From the NCBI RefSeq assembly GCF_900111965.1, contig NZ_FOJT01000003.1:372001-436000 (forward strand): a DNA stretch of 64,000 nt, in the 5' to 3' direction. Every line of letters starts with the position of its first letter. Position 1 is the stretch's first letter. The notes under the pieces were generated by a model that worked only from the letters and a program-made list of their open reading frames with translations, was not told where the DNA came from and did no database searches. A program made the translations under genes and the position numbers. Below are positions 54,648 to 64,000 of this stretch, piece after piece. Source of the DNA: Flavobacterium swingsii (lineage in GTDB: Bacteria; Bacteroidota; Bacteroidia; Flavobacteriales; Flavobacteriaceae).

Positions 54648-55925
54648 ATGACTTTCCAAAATACATTACAATTTGCACAACAGCTTGACTCGCAAGACGA
54701 ACTAAAAGAGTATAGAAACGAATTTATATTTCCACAACACGACAACAAAAATGTAATTTATTTTACAGGAAATTCATTAGGATTACAACCCAAATCAGCC
54801 AAAACTTATGTTGATGAAGTGATGTCCGATTGGGCAAATCTCGCTGTCGAAGGACATTTTTATGCAGACAAACCATGGTGGGATTACCACGAACGATTTG
54901 CAAACCCGTTAAGCAAAATTGTAGGAGCAAAACCAAGTGAAGTAACAGTAATGAACACACTTACAGTAAATCTTCATTTGCTAATGGTTTCGTTTTACCG
55001 CCCTACAAAAACACGATACAAGATTATTTGCGAAGAAAAAGCCTTTCCGTCAGACCAATATATGTTTCAGAGTCAAGTTAATTCTCACGGTTACAAACCA
55101 GAAGATGCTATTGTCGAAATAAAGAGAAGAGAAGGCGAACATAATATCCGACTAGAAGATATTCTTGCAAAAATAGAAGAAGTAGGCGATGAGTTGGCGT
55201 TGGTATTATTTGGCGGTGTAAATTATTATACAGGACAAGTTTTCGATATGAAAACCATCACCGAAGCAGGACACAAACAAGGTGCAAAAGTTGGTTTCGA
55301 TTTGGCTCACGCCGCAGGAAATATAAAATTAGAATTACACGATTGGAATGTCGATTTTGCTGCTTGGTGTTCTTATAAATATATGAATTCAGGACCAGGA
55401 AATGTGTCAGGTTGTTTTGTACACGAAAAACACCATAACGATTCAGACTTGCCAAGATTTGCAGGTTGGTGGGGACACAATAAAGAACGACGTTTCAAAA
55501 TGGAGCCTACTTTCGATCCAGTTCATGGCGCCGATGGTTGGCAAATAAGTAATTTACCAATATTATCATTAGCACCGTATTTAGCATCAGTAGAAATGTT
55601 TGCTGAAGTTGGAATGGATAAATTAATTACAAAAAGAAACCAAATTACGTCTTATTTGGAATTTATTCTTCACGAAATAGACAAAGAAGTGAAAGGTCAT
55701 TTCGAAATTTTAACACCAACCAATCAAGAAGAAAGAGCTTGTCAACTTTCTGTTTTTCTTCACGGAGAAGGACGACCATTATTTGATTATCTAATGAAAA
55801 ATGGAGTAATTACCGATTGGCGTGAACCTAATGTAATTCGCTTGGCACCAGTTCCTTTATATTGTTCTTATGAAGATATGTACAATTTTGGCCAAATATT
55901 AAAAAAAGGAATATTAGAAAATTAA
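54648..55925 (+). CDS. kynU: Kynureninase
   Basis: 425 residues, PLP-dependent fold-type I. It splits kynurenine or 3-hydroxykynurenine to (3-hydroxy)anthranilate and alanine. The PLP lysine is in WCSYKYMNSGPG (about residue 245), with GNSLGLQPKS at the N-terminus, FDLAHAAGN as the cofactor Asp region, and GWWGH. Forms an operon-like group with the following genes, which include kmo. Confidence 0.96.
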   Translation: MTFQNTLQFAQQLDSQDELKEYRNEFIFPQHDNKNVIYFTGNSLGLQPKSAKTYVDEVMSDWANLAVEGHFYADKPWWDYHERFANPLSKIVGAKPSEVTVMNTLTVNLHLLMVSFYRPTKTRYKIICEEKAFPSDQYMFQSQVNSHGYKPEDAIVEIKRREGEHNIRLEDILAKIEEVGDELALVLFGGVNYYTGQVFDMKTITEAGHKQGAKVGFDLAHAAGNIKLELHDWNVDFAAWCSYKYMNSGPGNVSGCFVHEKHHNDSDLPRFAGWWGHNKERRFKMEPTFDPVHGADGWQISNLPILSLAPYLASVEMFAEVGMDKLITKRNQITSYLEFILHEIDKEVKGHFEILTPTNQEERACQLSVFLHGEGRPLFDYLMKNGVITDWREPNVIRLAPVPLYCSYEDMYNFGQILKKGILEN

Positions 55926-55959
55926 TTAAGCTTTTTATAGTTTTAGAACATTAAAAAAA

Positions 55960-57042
55960 ATGACAAAAGAACAAATCATACAAAACTTTGACCCATCGCA
56001 ACCAGGATTAGCTGATGCTACCATTTTCGGATTACCATTTACAGCCGAACAATCAGAAATTATTATTATTCCAGTACCATGGGAAGTAACGGTGAGTTAC
56101 GGAGCAGGAGCATCGGAAGGGCCAGAAGCCATTTTAGAAGCCTCTTTTCAAGTTGATTTACAACACCAAGAATTTCCAGAATTATGGAAACTAGGAATGT
56201 ATTATGACGAAGCACCAACACATTGGAAAAAAAATTCAGATAAATACAAAAGCCTTGCACAACCTATTATCGAAGCTTTGGAAAACGGAGAAGTAATTGA
56301 AAATTTTCCAGCACTTCAATTTGATTTAGATAAAATAAATAAAGTTTGTGCCGAATTGCACACCGAAGTAAAAGAACGTGTTTTACATTGGATACAAAAA
56401 GGAAAAAAAGTAGTCTTGTTAGGCGGAGATCATTCTACACCATTAGGATATTATCAAGCACTGGCAACGGTTCACGACGATTTCGGAATTCTGCATCTTG
56501 ATGCTCATATGGATTTGCGTATTGCTTACGAAGGATTTACTTATTCGCATGCATCAATCATGTATAATGCTTTGCAAATTCCTCAAATTTCAAAAATTGT
56601 ACAAGTCGGAATTCGTGATTTCTGTGAACAAGAAGTACAAGTAGCACAATCCAATCGAGTTGTAGTGCATACCGATATGGATATGAAAGCCGAAACTTTT
56701 GAAGGCAAAACATGGCAAGAACAATGCAACGACATCATTGCTGCTTTGCCACAAAAAGTAACCGTTTCTTTTGATATTGATGGAATGTATTCTTGGTATT
56801 GTCCAAACACAGGAACGCCAGTTCCGGGAGGCTTTTCTTTCGAGCAAGCTACTTATTTGTTAAGCAAATTAGCCAATTCAGATAAAGAAATAATAGGTTT
56901 CGATTTAGTAGAAGTAGCGCCAGGCGAAGATGATGATTGGGACGGAAATGTTGGTGCAAGAATGCTATATCACATGTGTGGAATGTTAGCCAAAAATAAC
57001 GGAATGGAAGTTGGTCAGAAAATCAACTTTAACAGGAAATAA
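55960..57042 (+). CDS. Arginase/agmatinase/formiminoglutamase family hydrolase
   Basis: 360 residues, longer than common arginases because of inserts. The dinuclear Mn ligands are in GGDHSTPLG, LDAHMDLR and SFDIDGMY. The substrate-side motif is not diagnostic. It lies 34 nt after kynU. Whether it acts on arginine, agmatine, formiminoglutamate or a formamide of the kynurenine pathway is open. Confidence 0.88.
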   Translation: MTKEQIIQNFDPSQPGLADATIFGLPFTAEQSEIIIIPVPWEVTVSYGAGASEGPEAILEASFQVDLQHQEFPELWKLGMYYDEAPTHWKKNSDKYKSLAQPIIEALENGEVIENFPALQFDLDKINKVCAELHTEVKERVLHWIQKGKKVVLLGGDHSTPLGYYQALATVHDDFGILHLDAHMDLRIAYEGFTYSHASIMYNALQIPQISKIVQVGIRDFCEQEVQVAQSNRVVVHTDMDMKAETFEGKTWQEQCNDIIAALPQKVTVSFDIDGMYSWYCPNTGTPVPGGFSFEQATYLLSKLANSDKEIIGFDLVEVAPGEDDDWDGNVGARMLYHMCGMLAKNNGMEVGQKINFNRK

Positions 57043-57060
57043 ATATTATTAGACATTTAT

Positions 57061-57094
57061 AAAAAAAGACGAATATAGCATTCGTCTTTTTTTT
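57061..57094 (+). terminator. Terminator between arginase-like and penicillin-acylase-like genes
   Basis: Stem AAAAAGACGAAT, loop ATAGC, stem ATTCGTCTTTTT. A TATATTTG box (57094-57101) follows, so the next gene probably has its own promoter. Confidence 0.85.
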
Positions 57095-57120
57095 ATATTT
57101 GGTAAATCAATCTGTCTCAA

Positions 57121-59505
57121 ATGAAAAAGTTTAAAAAAGTTCTTCTCATTTTTATTTCATTCATAGCTGTTATTTCACTTTTGTTGTATGGTTACTTGTT
57201 AACTACAAAACCAAAATACGAAGGAGAAATTTCTATAAAAAACATATCAAAAGAAACAACTGTATATTTTGATGATTATGGTGTGCCGCACATTTATGCA
57301 GACAACCAAAAAGATGCAATGACAGCATTAGGTTATGTTCATGCGCAAGATAGATTATGGCAAATGGAACTCATTCGTCGTATTGCACCAGGAAAATTAT
57401 CTGAAATATTCGGAACCAGAGCACTTAAAAACGATAAATTCTTTATTGGTTTAGGAATCGAAGAAAATTCAGAAAAAGCCATAGCTCAATTAGACAAAAA
57501 CGGAAAACCATACCAAATGGCAATGGCGTATCTCGACGGAGTAAACCAATATCTAGAAAACGGAAAAACACCAATCGAGTTTACAATTTTAGGAATTAAA
57601 AAAGAAAAATTCACGTTAAAAGACGTTTACAATACTTTTGGATATATGTCATTTAGTTTTGCTATGGCTCAAAAAACAGACCCTTTGATTACCGATATTA
57701 AAAATCAATACGGAGAAGAATATTTGAAAGATTTAGGAATCGATTATTCATTAAATCCAACAAGATTAAAAATTTCAAAAGAACAAGCGCAACAGTACAT
57801 AGAAATCTCGAAATCGATAACCACTTTGTTAGAAAATTCTCCAGTTCCGCCATTTATCGGGAGCAATAGTTGGGTGCTTTCGCCAAAGAAAACAAAAACA
57901 GGAAAAGTATTGTTTTGCAACGATCCACACATCGAATATTCACAACCAGGAACGTGGTACGAAGCGCATATTTCTTGTCCGGAATACGAAATGTACGGTT
58001 ATTATTTGGCAGGAACGCCGTTTCCGTTATTAGGTCATAATCGTGATTATGCTTACGGATTGACGATGTTCGAAAACGATGATGCCGATTTGTTTCAAGA
58101 AGAAAACAACCCAAAAAACGAAAATCAGTATAAAACAGTAACTGGTTTCGAAAATTATAAAATTAGAACCAAAACTATTAAAGTAAAAGATTCTACATCA
58201 GTAATTTTAAAAGTAAAAGAAACACAACACGGACCAATAATTAATGACCTAATTGCCGATTTTAAAACCCAAAAACCAGTTTCTTTCTCATGGATTTATA
58301 CACAACAACCTAACAAAATCCTTGATGCAGTTTATAGTTTAAGCCGAGCCAAAAACATAGCTGAATTTCAAAAAGGCGTTTCCTATATTGTGGCGCCAGG
58401 ACTTAATATTATGTATGGCGATGCCAAAAATAACGTTGCTTGGTTTACTTCTGGAAAATTATACAAATTAGAAAAAGGCGTTAATCCTAATCTTATTTTG
58501 AACGGTACCAATGGTATCGATGATAAGAAACAGTTTTTAGATTATTCAAAAAATCCATCAGCTATAAATCCAAGTTGGAATTACGTGTATTCTTCAAACA
58601 ATATGCCTGAAACGATTGATGGTTACAATTATCCAGGCTATTATTTACCTGAAGATAGAGCCAGAAGAATCACGAATTTATTAGACAATAAAAGTGATTG
58701 GAGTAAAGACGATGTGAGCAAAATGCTTACCGATAATAGGTCGCCAGTTTCTGTAGAAGTTGTTCAAGAATTATTGTTGGTAATCAAAGCAAATGATTTA
58801 AGTAAGCAAGAAAAACAGGCTTATGAAGTTTTAGGAAAATGGAACGGCTCTAATAATTTAAATGATGTTGCACCAACTATTTACACCAAATTGATTTATT
58901 TTTATTTAAAAAATACATATCAAGACGAAATGGGCGAAATTTCATTCAAACAATTCTTGAAAACCCATATTATGAAGCAAAGTATAGCTTTTCAAACTAA
59001 AAATATAAATTCGCCTTGGTGGGATAATATTGATACAAAAAACAAAAAAGAAACCCGAAACGAAATATTAAATTTGTCATTCAAACAGGCCGTTTTAAGC
59101 TTGAAAAATCAATTAGGAACCGATGCAAATTCTTGGACTTGGAACAAAGTACACAAAGTAGAATACAAACATCCGTTGGGAAGTGTGGCTTTATTTAAAC
59201 CGTTTTTTAATGTTGGTAAATTTGAAATTTCGGGAACAAACGAAGTTATAAACAACACCATGTTCGATTACTCGGACGAAATAGAACATGTTGTAAAAGC
59301 TGGTCCATCAACCCGACGAATTGTCGATTTTTCGGACATAGAAAACAGTTGGAGCATCTTGCCGACAGGGCAATCTGGAAACCCTATGAGTGCCCATTAT
59401 AATGACCAAGCCGAAATGTATTTGCAAGGAAAATTTAGGAAAATGAAAATTAATAAGGAAGAAATCATAAAAACTTCTACCAAATTGGTTTTCAAAGCTA
59501 AATAA
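57121..59505 (+). CDS. Penicillin acylase family protein (Ntn hydrolase)
   Basis: 794 residues. An N-terminal membrane/signal segment (about 6-27) is followed by the small chain, a spacer, and the large chain starting at the probable nucleophile Ser248 in GSNSWVLS. The protein would be processed by self-cleavage before this Ser. Conserved NDPHIEYSQPGTWYE and AGTPFPLLGHNRDYAYG segments of the beta chain are present. It hydrolyses amide bonds of an unknown substrate in the periplasm. Confidence 0.92.
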   Translation: MKKFKKVLLIFISFIAVISLLLYGYLLTTKPKYEGEISIKNISKETTVYFDDYGVPHIYADNQKDAMTALGYVHAQDRLWQMELIRRIAPGKLSEIFGTRALKNDKFFIGLGIEENSEKAIAQLDKNGKPYQMAMAYLDGVNQYLENGKTPIEFTILGIKKEKFTLKDVYNTFGYMSFSFAMAQKTDPLITDIKNQYGEEYLKDLGIDYSLNPTRLKISKEQAQQYIEISKSITTLLENSPVPPFIGSNSWVLSPKKTKTGKVLFCNDPHIEYSQPGTWYEAHISCPEYEMYGYYLAGTPFPLLGHNRDYAYGLTMFENDDADLFQEENNPKNENQYKTVTGFENYKIRTKTIKVKDSTSVILKVKETQHGPIINDLIADFKTQKPVSFSWIYTQQPNKILDAVYSLSRAKNIAEFQKGVSYIVAPGLNIMYGDAKNNVAWFTSGKLYKLEKGVNPNLILNGTNGIDDKKQFLDYSKNPSAINPSWNYVYSSNNMPETIDGYNYPGYYLPEDRARRITNLLDNKSDWSKDDVSKMLTDNRSPVSVEVVQELLLVIKANDLSKQEKQAYEVLGKWNGSNNLNDVAPTIYTKLIYFYLKNTYQDEMGEISFKQFLKTHIMKQSIAFQTKNINSPWWDNIDTKNKKETRNEILNLSFKQAVLSLKNQLGTDANSWTWNKVHKVEYKHPLGSVALFKPFFNVGKFEISGTNEVINNTMFDYSDEIEHVVKAGPSTRRIVDFSDIENSWSILPTGQSGNPMSAHYNDQAEMYLQGKFRKMKINKEEIIKTSTKLVFKAK

Positions 59506-59590
59506 ATTGCCGCATCTTTGTAGACTTAAAACTATGATTAATATTACAGCTTTGGTTTGTAATTTTTAATTCGTAATTCGTAATTATTTA

Positions 59591-60934
59591 ATGCAGAAAT
59601 CTCAAAAAATTGCAATTGTAGGATCTGGTTTAGTCGGTTCGTTATTAGCAATATATCTTAAAAAAGAAGGTCACACCGTTCATGTTTATGATCGAAGCCC
59701 AGATATTAGAACCATTCAGTTTTCTGGGCGTTCTATCAACTTGGCAATGTCTAATCGTGGCTGGAAAGCTCTCGATGGTGCTGGCGTAGGCGACAAGGTG
59801 CGTCATATTGCCATTGCCATGGAAAAACGAGCGATTCACGTTGGTAATCAATTAAATTTTCAACATTACGGCTTGCAAGGAGAATGTATTTATTCAATTT
59901 CTCGTGGTGTTCTTAATCGTAAAATGATTGATTTGGCCGAAGAAGCTGGTGCCGAATTCTTTTTCGAACAAAAAATTTGGGATGTAAATCTTACCGATGC
60001 CACGCTACAAATGGGCGAAACTGAACGTGGCGAATGGACTGACGTAAAATATGATATGGTTTTTGGTGCTGATGGTGCTTTTTCTAGAATCCGTCACCGT
60101 ATGCAACGCCAAAGCATGTTTAATTATTCGCAAGATTTCTTAAATACAGGTTACAAAGAATTACATATTCCAGCGAATGCCGATGGAAGTTACAAACTCG
60201 ACAAAAATTCCTTACACATTTGGCCACGAGGAAAATATATGCTCATTGCATTACCTAATCTCGACGGAAGTTTTACTTGTACACTTTTTATGCCTTTTGA
60301 AGGAGAAAATTCGTTTGCTTCGTTAGATAATCGTCCAAAAGTAGAAGCTTTTTTTGCAGAAAATTTACCAGATACAATTGATGTGATTCCAGATTTAGCT
60401 GAAGATTTTTTTAAAAATCCAACCAGTACATTGGTTACTATGAAATGTTTTCCTTGGACTTATAGTGATAAAGTAGCCTTAATTGGCGATGCCGCTCACG
60501 CCATTGTTCCTTTTTACGGACAAGGAATGAATGCAGGTTTTGAAGACATTACCATTCTGTACGAAATGATGCAGAAATACGGAAACGATTGGAAAACGAT
60601 TTTTTCAGAATATGAAAAATCACGCAAACCCGATGCCGATGCCATTGCGGAACTTTCCTATCGTAATTTTATGGAAATGGGTACAAAAACTGCCGACGAA
60701 AAATTCTTGCTTCAAAAGAAAATTGAAAAATGGTTTGCTTCAAAACACCCAGAAAAATGGATGCCTTTATACGACAGAGTAACTTTTTCTACTCGACCGT
60801 ATTCGGAAGCACTTGCTATTGGTGATTTTCAAGAGAGTATTATGCAAGAAGTTTTGAAAATGAATAATATTGAAACAAATTGGCAAACAGAAGAAGTTGA
60901 GAATAAAATTATTCAATTATTAAATTCCAAATAA
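59591..60934 (+). CDS. kmo: Kynurenine 3-monooxygenase
   Basis: 447 residues, FAD-dependent class A hydroxylase. FAD-binding GSGLVGSLLAIYLKKEG (residues 11-27), DG/GADGAFSRIR, and ALIGDAAHAIVPFYGQGMNAGFED (cited in part: GDAAHAIVPFYGQGMN). RSINLAMSNRG is typical of KMO. Makes 3-hydroxykynurenine, a substrate of KynU. The upstream spacer (59506-59590) ends in a TAATTCGTAATTCG repeat of the same type that is found inside aroA. Confidence 0.95.
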   Translation: MQKSQKIAIVGSGLVGSLLAIYLKKEGHTVHVYDRSPDIRTIQFSGRSINLAMSNRGWKALDGAGVGDKVRHIAIAMEKRAIHVGNQLNFQHYGLQGECIYSISRGVLNRKMIDLAEEAGAEFFFEQKIWDVNLTDATLQMGETERGEWTDVKYDMVFGADGAFSRIRHRMQRQSMFNYSQDFLNTGYKELHIPANADGSYKLDKNSLHIWPRGKYMLIALPNLDGSFTCTLFMPFEGENSFASLDNRPKVEAFFAENLPDTIDVIPDLAEDFFKNPTSTLVTMKCFPWTYSDKVALIGDAAHAIVPFYGQGMNAGFEDITILYEMMQKYGNDWKTIFSEYEKSRKPDADAIAELSYRNFMEMGTKTADEKFLLQKKIEKWFASKHPEKWMPLYDRVTFSTRPYSEALAIGDFQESIMQEVLKMNNIETNWQTEEVENKIIQLLNSK

Positions 60935-60952
60935 TGACAACTTTAAGGTTAA

Positions 60953-61315
60953 TTAATCTTCCCGATGCACTTTCGTGAAATCGAAAGCAGGAGTGCAAAT
61001 TGCAATATATTCGCAAACTTCATCAAAAGGATTCGAATATTGAACTCGTGTATTTTTTTCTATTTTTATAGATTGTCCGCCTTCTAGAATTACAATTTCA
61101 TCTTCAATAATAAATTGTTTTTTGCCTGAAATTATATAAGTATACTCATCAAATTCTGGTGTTTGAAAAGGTTCACTCCAACCAGAAGGAGCAATCATGT
61201 GCGCGATTGAAATTTCAGAATTGCCAGTTGTGGCTTTTCCGTGATGTTCTTCAATGAGTTTTCCGTCAGTTGTAGGAACTACAAAAGGTGATTTTTGGAT
61301 AAAATACTTTTTCAT
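60953..61315 (-). CDS. Single-domain cupin protein
   Basis: 120 residues. A cupin barrel with EFDEYTYIISGKKQF (metal-side Glu region) and a second motif around TRVQYSNPFDEV. The usual two His of cupin motif 1 are not both present. Too short and lacking the motifs of 3-hydroxyanthranilate dioxygenase despite its place next to kmo, with which it is convergent. Overlaps the DUF486 gene by 4 nt. Confidence 0.82.
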   Translation of the reverse strand: MKKYFIQKSPFVVPTTDGKLIEEHHGKATTGNSEISIAHMIAPSGWSEPFQTPEFDEYTYIISGKKQFIIEDEIVILEGGQSIKIEKNTRVQYSNPFDEVCEYIAICTPAFDFTKVHRED

Positions 61316-61683
61316 TTTTTAAAAATAAAATAAACAGCTAAAATTAAGAAACAAAATCCGATAGCATGATTCCATCTAAAGGTTTCATTTTTGAAGAAAA
61401 TCATCGAAAAAACCACAAAAACAACTAAAGTTATTACTTCCTGAATGACTTTAAGTTGCATTAAGTTAAACGGACCTCCATTACCTTCATAACCAATTCT
61501 GTTGGCGGGAACCTGAAAACAATATTCAAACAAGGCCAATCCCCAACTTATCAGAACAATGGTAATTAATCCAGCATTTTCAAACCATTTTAGTTCTTTA
61601 AATTTTAAATGACCATACCAAGCCAACGTCATAAAAATGTTAGACAAAATGAGTAATCCTATTGTAATGTAACCTTTCATCAT
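61312..61683 (-). CDS. DUF486 / DMT-like small membrane protein
   Basis: About 123 residues with four hydrophobic segments and the family strings LAWYGHLKF, WGLALFEYCFQVPANRIGY and LKVIQEVITL. The ATG at 61683 is preferred over a TTG at 61692. Function unknown; resembles half of a drug/metabolite transporter. Confidence 0.88.
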   Translation of the reverse strand: MMKGYITIGLLILSNIFMTLAWYGHLKFKELKWFENAGLITIVLISWGLALFEYCFQVPANRIGYEGNGGPFNLMQLKVIQEVITLVVFVVFSMIFFKNETFRWNHAIGFCFLILAVYFIFKK

Positions 61684-61695
61684 TTCTCGCAATTA

Positions 61696-63201
61696 CTAAC
61701 GTTTCAAAACCTTCATCAAAACACTAAATGCACCTCTTATAAAACTCGCACTTGTAACGACTTTCAAAACTGATTTTCCAACAACTTCTCCCATTCCAGG
61801 CTCTTTGCTTTCTCGTCTTTCTTCTTCTTTTTCGGAAATTTCTTCCGAGATAGCTTCAATTTTTTTAGTCAGCATCTCATAAGCGCTTTCTCTGTCTAAT
61901 TCTTCGGCATATTTTGCGACTAATTTCGACTTCGTATTTATTGTAGCAATTTCATCTTCGGTCAAAATATCCATTCTACTTTCTGGCGCACGCATCATAG
62001 TTGCGGCTAACGGTGTAGGAATTCCTTTTTCGTTTAAAGCGGTTACTAATGCTTCCCCAATTCCTAGGGAAGTTAATAACTCTTCGGTTTTATAAAATTC
62101 GGAAGTTGGATAATTATCGGAAGTTTGGTTTATCGCTTGTCGGTCATTGGCTGTAAAAGCTCTTAATGCATGCTGAATTTTCAATCCCAATTGTGCCAAA
62201 ACACCTTTTGGAATATCCATAGGATTTTGGGTAATAAAATATACGCCAACACCTTTAGAACGAATTAATTTGATGATGGTTTCTATCTGGTCGAGCAAAG
62301 TTTTACTTGCTTCATTAAATATAAGGTGCGCTTCATCAATAAAAATAACCAATTCTGGTTGGTCTACATCTCCTTTTTCTGGCATTTGTTGGTATATTTC
62401 TGCCAAAAGATTCAACATAAATGTCGAAAATAATTTGGGTTTGTCTTGAATGTCGGTCAATCGAACAATATTTATATAACCTTGTCCATTTTCGTCAATA
62501 CGCATCAAATCATCTATTTCGAAAGATTTTTCACCAAAGAATGTAGTCGCGCCTTGTTGTTCGAGTTCGATAATTTTTCTTAAAATAGTTCCCGTTGTTG
62601 AGGTCGAAATTTTCCCGTATTCTTCGGAGATTTCGTCTTTTCCTTCTTCGGTAATATAATTCATGACTTTTTTGATGTCTTTCAAATCTAAAAGAGGCAT
62701 TTTTTTGTCGTCACAATATTTGAAAATCACTGATATTACTCCAGATTGCGTGTCATTCAAATCTAAAATTCTAGAAAACAAAACAGGACCAAATTCCGAA
62801 ACTGTAGCTCGCAAACGAACGCCGTCTTGTTCTGAAAGGGATAATAACTCTACCGAAAAAGCTTTTGGCGAAAACGGAATATTTATTTTAGTATGTCTTT
62901 CTGTGATAAATGGTTTTTCTTCACCCGCTTTTGCAACACCCGAAAAATCACCTTTTATATCCATCATTAATACTGGAATACCTTTTTGTGACAATTGCTC
63001 AGATAATACCTGAATGGTTTTTGTTTTTCCAGTTCCTGTTGCTCCGGCAATTAATCCGTGGCGGTTTAGGGTTTTTAGTGGGATTGTAACATGCAAATCT
63101 AAAGCTTCGCCGTCTAGCATGGCACCACCAAGAACAATACTTTCGCCTTTGCAAGTGTAACCTTCGGTTATTTGGGTTTTAAAATTTTCTACGGTACTCA
63201 T
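61696..63201 (-). CDS. HerA-like ATPase (DUF853 family)
   Basis: 501 residues. A RecA-type P-loop ATPase of the HerA/FtsK class with Walker A AGATGTGKTKT (about residue 53), Walker B LVIFIDEAHLIF (about 280), sensor FITQNP and an arginine-finger-like region. A Glu/Lys-rich coiled region at the C-terminus (EAISEEISEKEEERRESKE). No nuclease NurA gene is nearby, so a link to DNA repair is not supported here. Confidence 0.92.
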   Translation of the reverse strand: MSTVENFKTQITEGYTCKGESIVLGGAMLDGEALDLHVTIPLKTLNRHGLIAGATGTGKTKTIQVLSEQLSQKGIPVLMMDIKGDFSGVAKAGEEKPFITERHTKINIPFSPKAFSVELLSLSEQDGVRLRATVSEFGPVLFSRILDLNDTQSGVISVIFKYCDDKKMPLLDLKDIKKVMNYITEEGKDEISEEYGKISTSTTGTILRKIIELEQQGATTFFGEKSFEIDDLMRIDENGQGYINIVRLTDIQDKPKLFSTFMLNLLAEIYQQMPEKGDVDQPELVIFIDEAHLIFNEASKTLLDQIETIIKLIRSKGVGVYFITQNPMDIPKGVLAQLGLKIQHALRAFTANDRQAINQTSDNYPTSEFYKTEELLTSLGIGEALVTALNEKGIPTPLAATMMRAPESRMDILTEDEIATINTKSKLVAKYAEELDRESAYEMLTKKIEAISEEISEKEEERRESKEPGMGEVVGKSVLKVVTSASFIRGAFSVLMKVLKR

Positions 63202-63593
63202 TATATATGTTTATAGGAGTGCAAGTTATTAATTTTTTCGTTTAATAAAAGGCTTATTTTTATCTTTAAAAATGGCTTAATTTTTGCTGTTATTTGTAAA
63301 GTATCGGCTTTTTCTGTAAATTATCTAAAACATATTATTTTTTTGCAGATCTTGTGATTATCATAGAAAACAAGAGTGTTTGCTATTAAATAGTTAATAA
63401 TCAGTTTGTTTTTGAGGGTATTTTGCGTTTAATGTTTTTTTTAAAATATTTTCAATGCATTATTATTGTTATTATTCATTAGAAAGTTTGAAAAAAGTTT
63501 TTTTATTAGAACTAAAAAATTAAATTTGCGTTCACTATTTAATAATTACAAAAGAAATTATAATCAATTAAAGAAAATTTAAATTTTAGAAAA
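63202..63593. other. Intergenic region between HerA-like gene and exbB
   Basis: 392 bp, very AT-rich, no ORF or hairpin of note. A TAAATTTG box (63521-63528) about 65 nt upstream of the exbB start is a likely -7 element for that gene; a TTTG at -33 is not clear. No riboswitch or leader ORF recognised. Confidence 0.6.
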
Positions 63594-64000
63594 ATGGCAA
63601 ACGTTAAAAAAGAAAGTAGTTCAAACGGAGGAGATGTGTTCTCAGGAATTGTTATCGTATCATGTATTGTAGTTGGGATTTTAGTTTGGAAATTCGTGAT
63701 GGGTTCTGGTGCAAATTTTGCTGGAGGAATATCAGGAGGAACGCCACTGCCAGGAAACTACCGTGCGATGGTTTATAATGGAGGTCCTATTGTACCTGTT
63801 TTGATGGGATTATTGTTAATGGTTGTTGTTTTTGGAATCGAAAGATTTATGGTTATATCTAAAGCTGCTGGAAAAGGAAATTTAGATACATTTATGAAAA
63901 AAGTTCAAGCAAGTGTTACTTCTGGAGATATTGACGGAGCTATCGATGCTTGCGACAAACAAAAAGGATCAGTTGCAAATACAATAAAAGCTGGTTTGGT
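63594..64000 (+). CDS. exbB: MotA/TolQ/ExbB proton channel family protein, 5' part
   Basis: 135 codons are visible before the right window edge. A Lys/Ser-rich N-terminus is followed by a membrane segment (GIVIVSCIVVGILVWKFVM), a Gly-rich periplasmic part, a second membrane segment (IVPVLMGLLLMVVVFGIERF), and the start of the cytoplasmic region. This fits ExbB/TolQ, which with ExbD/TolR and TonB/TolA energises the outer membrane. ExbB versus TolQ cannot be decided from this part. Confidence 0.9.
   Translation, partial: MANVKKESSSNGGDVFSGIVIVSCIVVGILVWKFVMGSGANFAGGISGGTPLPGNYRAMVYNGGPIVPVLMGLLLMVVVFGIERFMVISKAAGKGNLDTFMKKVQASVTSGDIDGAIDACDKQKGSVANTIKAGL

Noticed and set aside
54421..54688. 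Two overlapping 76-codon ORFs before kynU
   Set aside because: They read through several small repeats in two frames and have no protein-like composition.
60953..61315. 3-Hydroxyanthranilate dioxygenase next to kmo
   Set aside because: At 120 residues the cupin is too short and lacks the His/Glu ligand pattern of that enzyme.
1..64000. tRNA, rRNA, prophage, insertion sequences, replication origin
   Set aside because: No cloverleaf, rRNA, transposase, integrase or DnaA-box cluster was recognised anywhere in the window.

Overview
The window is about 64 kb of an AT-rich Bacteroidota chromosome, most likely Flavobacterium or a close relative. The evidence is the gliding-motility gene gldA, two secreted proteins with type IX secretion (T9SS) C-terminal domains, a GLPGLI-family protein, LytTR signalling with a Reg_prop sensor kinase, Bacteroidota promoters of the TTTG-N15-19-TAnnTTTG type, and A-rich start regions without Shine-Dalgarno sequences. 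No tRNA, rRNA, CRISPR array, transposase or phage gene was seen; this looks like core chromosome.

Layout. 1-6.6 kb: the 3' part of hppA with an unusual Cys-rich tail, a deoxynucleoside kinase, and cell-envelope genes. 6.7-30.9 kb: a large sulfur-amino-acid block. It holds metK (minus strand), a cysteine/sulfate-assimilation operon (cysH-D-N-E-K, SUMT, cysJ, cysI, DUF2490, and a CysG-N/TSUP fusion), a metX-thrA-osmC-metZ operon, and a split metH plus metF. 31-44.4 kb: gldA (minus), then an aromatic amino-acid operon (pheA, aminotransferase, DAHP synthase-chorismate mutase, rsgA, dtd, three DUF3857/transglutaminase-like proteins, a MazG-like protein, aroA). 44.4-53.1 kb: a LytTR two-component system and two paralogous T9SS-secreted LamG proteins. 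53.3-61.7 kb: queA and a kynurenine cluster (kynU, arginase-like, penicillin acylase-like, kmo), then a cupin and a DUF486 protein on the minus strand. 61.7-64 kb: a HerA-like ATPase and the start of exbB/tolQ.

Main discovery. The sulfur genes carry several RNA-level controls. metK has a SAM-II-type aptamer and the metH operon has a SAM-I aptamer. The cys operon and the met operon are each preceded by two tandem attenuators. Each attenuator is a tiny ORF unusually rich in Met and Cys codons followed by an intrinsic terminator. In three of the four, the end of the ORF carries a copy of one terminator arm that could act as an antiterminator; the fourth has a weaker candidate at its stop codon. 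The first attenuator of each pair, including its promoter, is a near-identical duplicate of the other. A fifth attenuator, with a Phe/Tyr-rich leader peptide, precedes pheA.

Other notable structure. There is a dispersed ~75-bp hairpin element, five copies, with compensatory base changes in two helices. A duplicated upstream region with a 21-bp-spaced direct repeat GTTCTCAAACT looks like a LytTR operator shared by the sensor kinase and both secreted proteins. Several other small repeat families fill operon spacers and have even entered the aroA reading frame.
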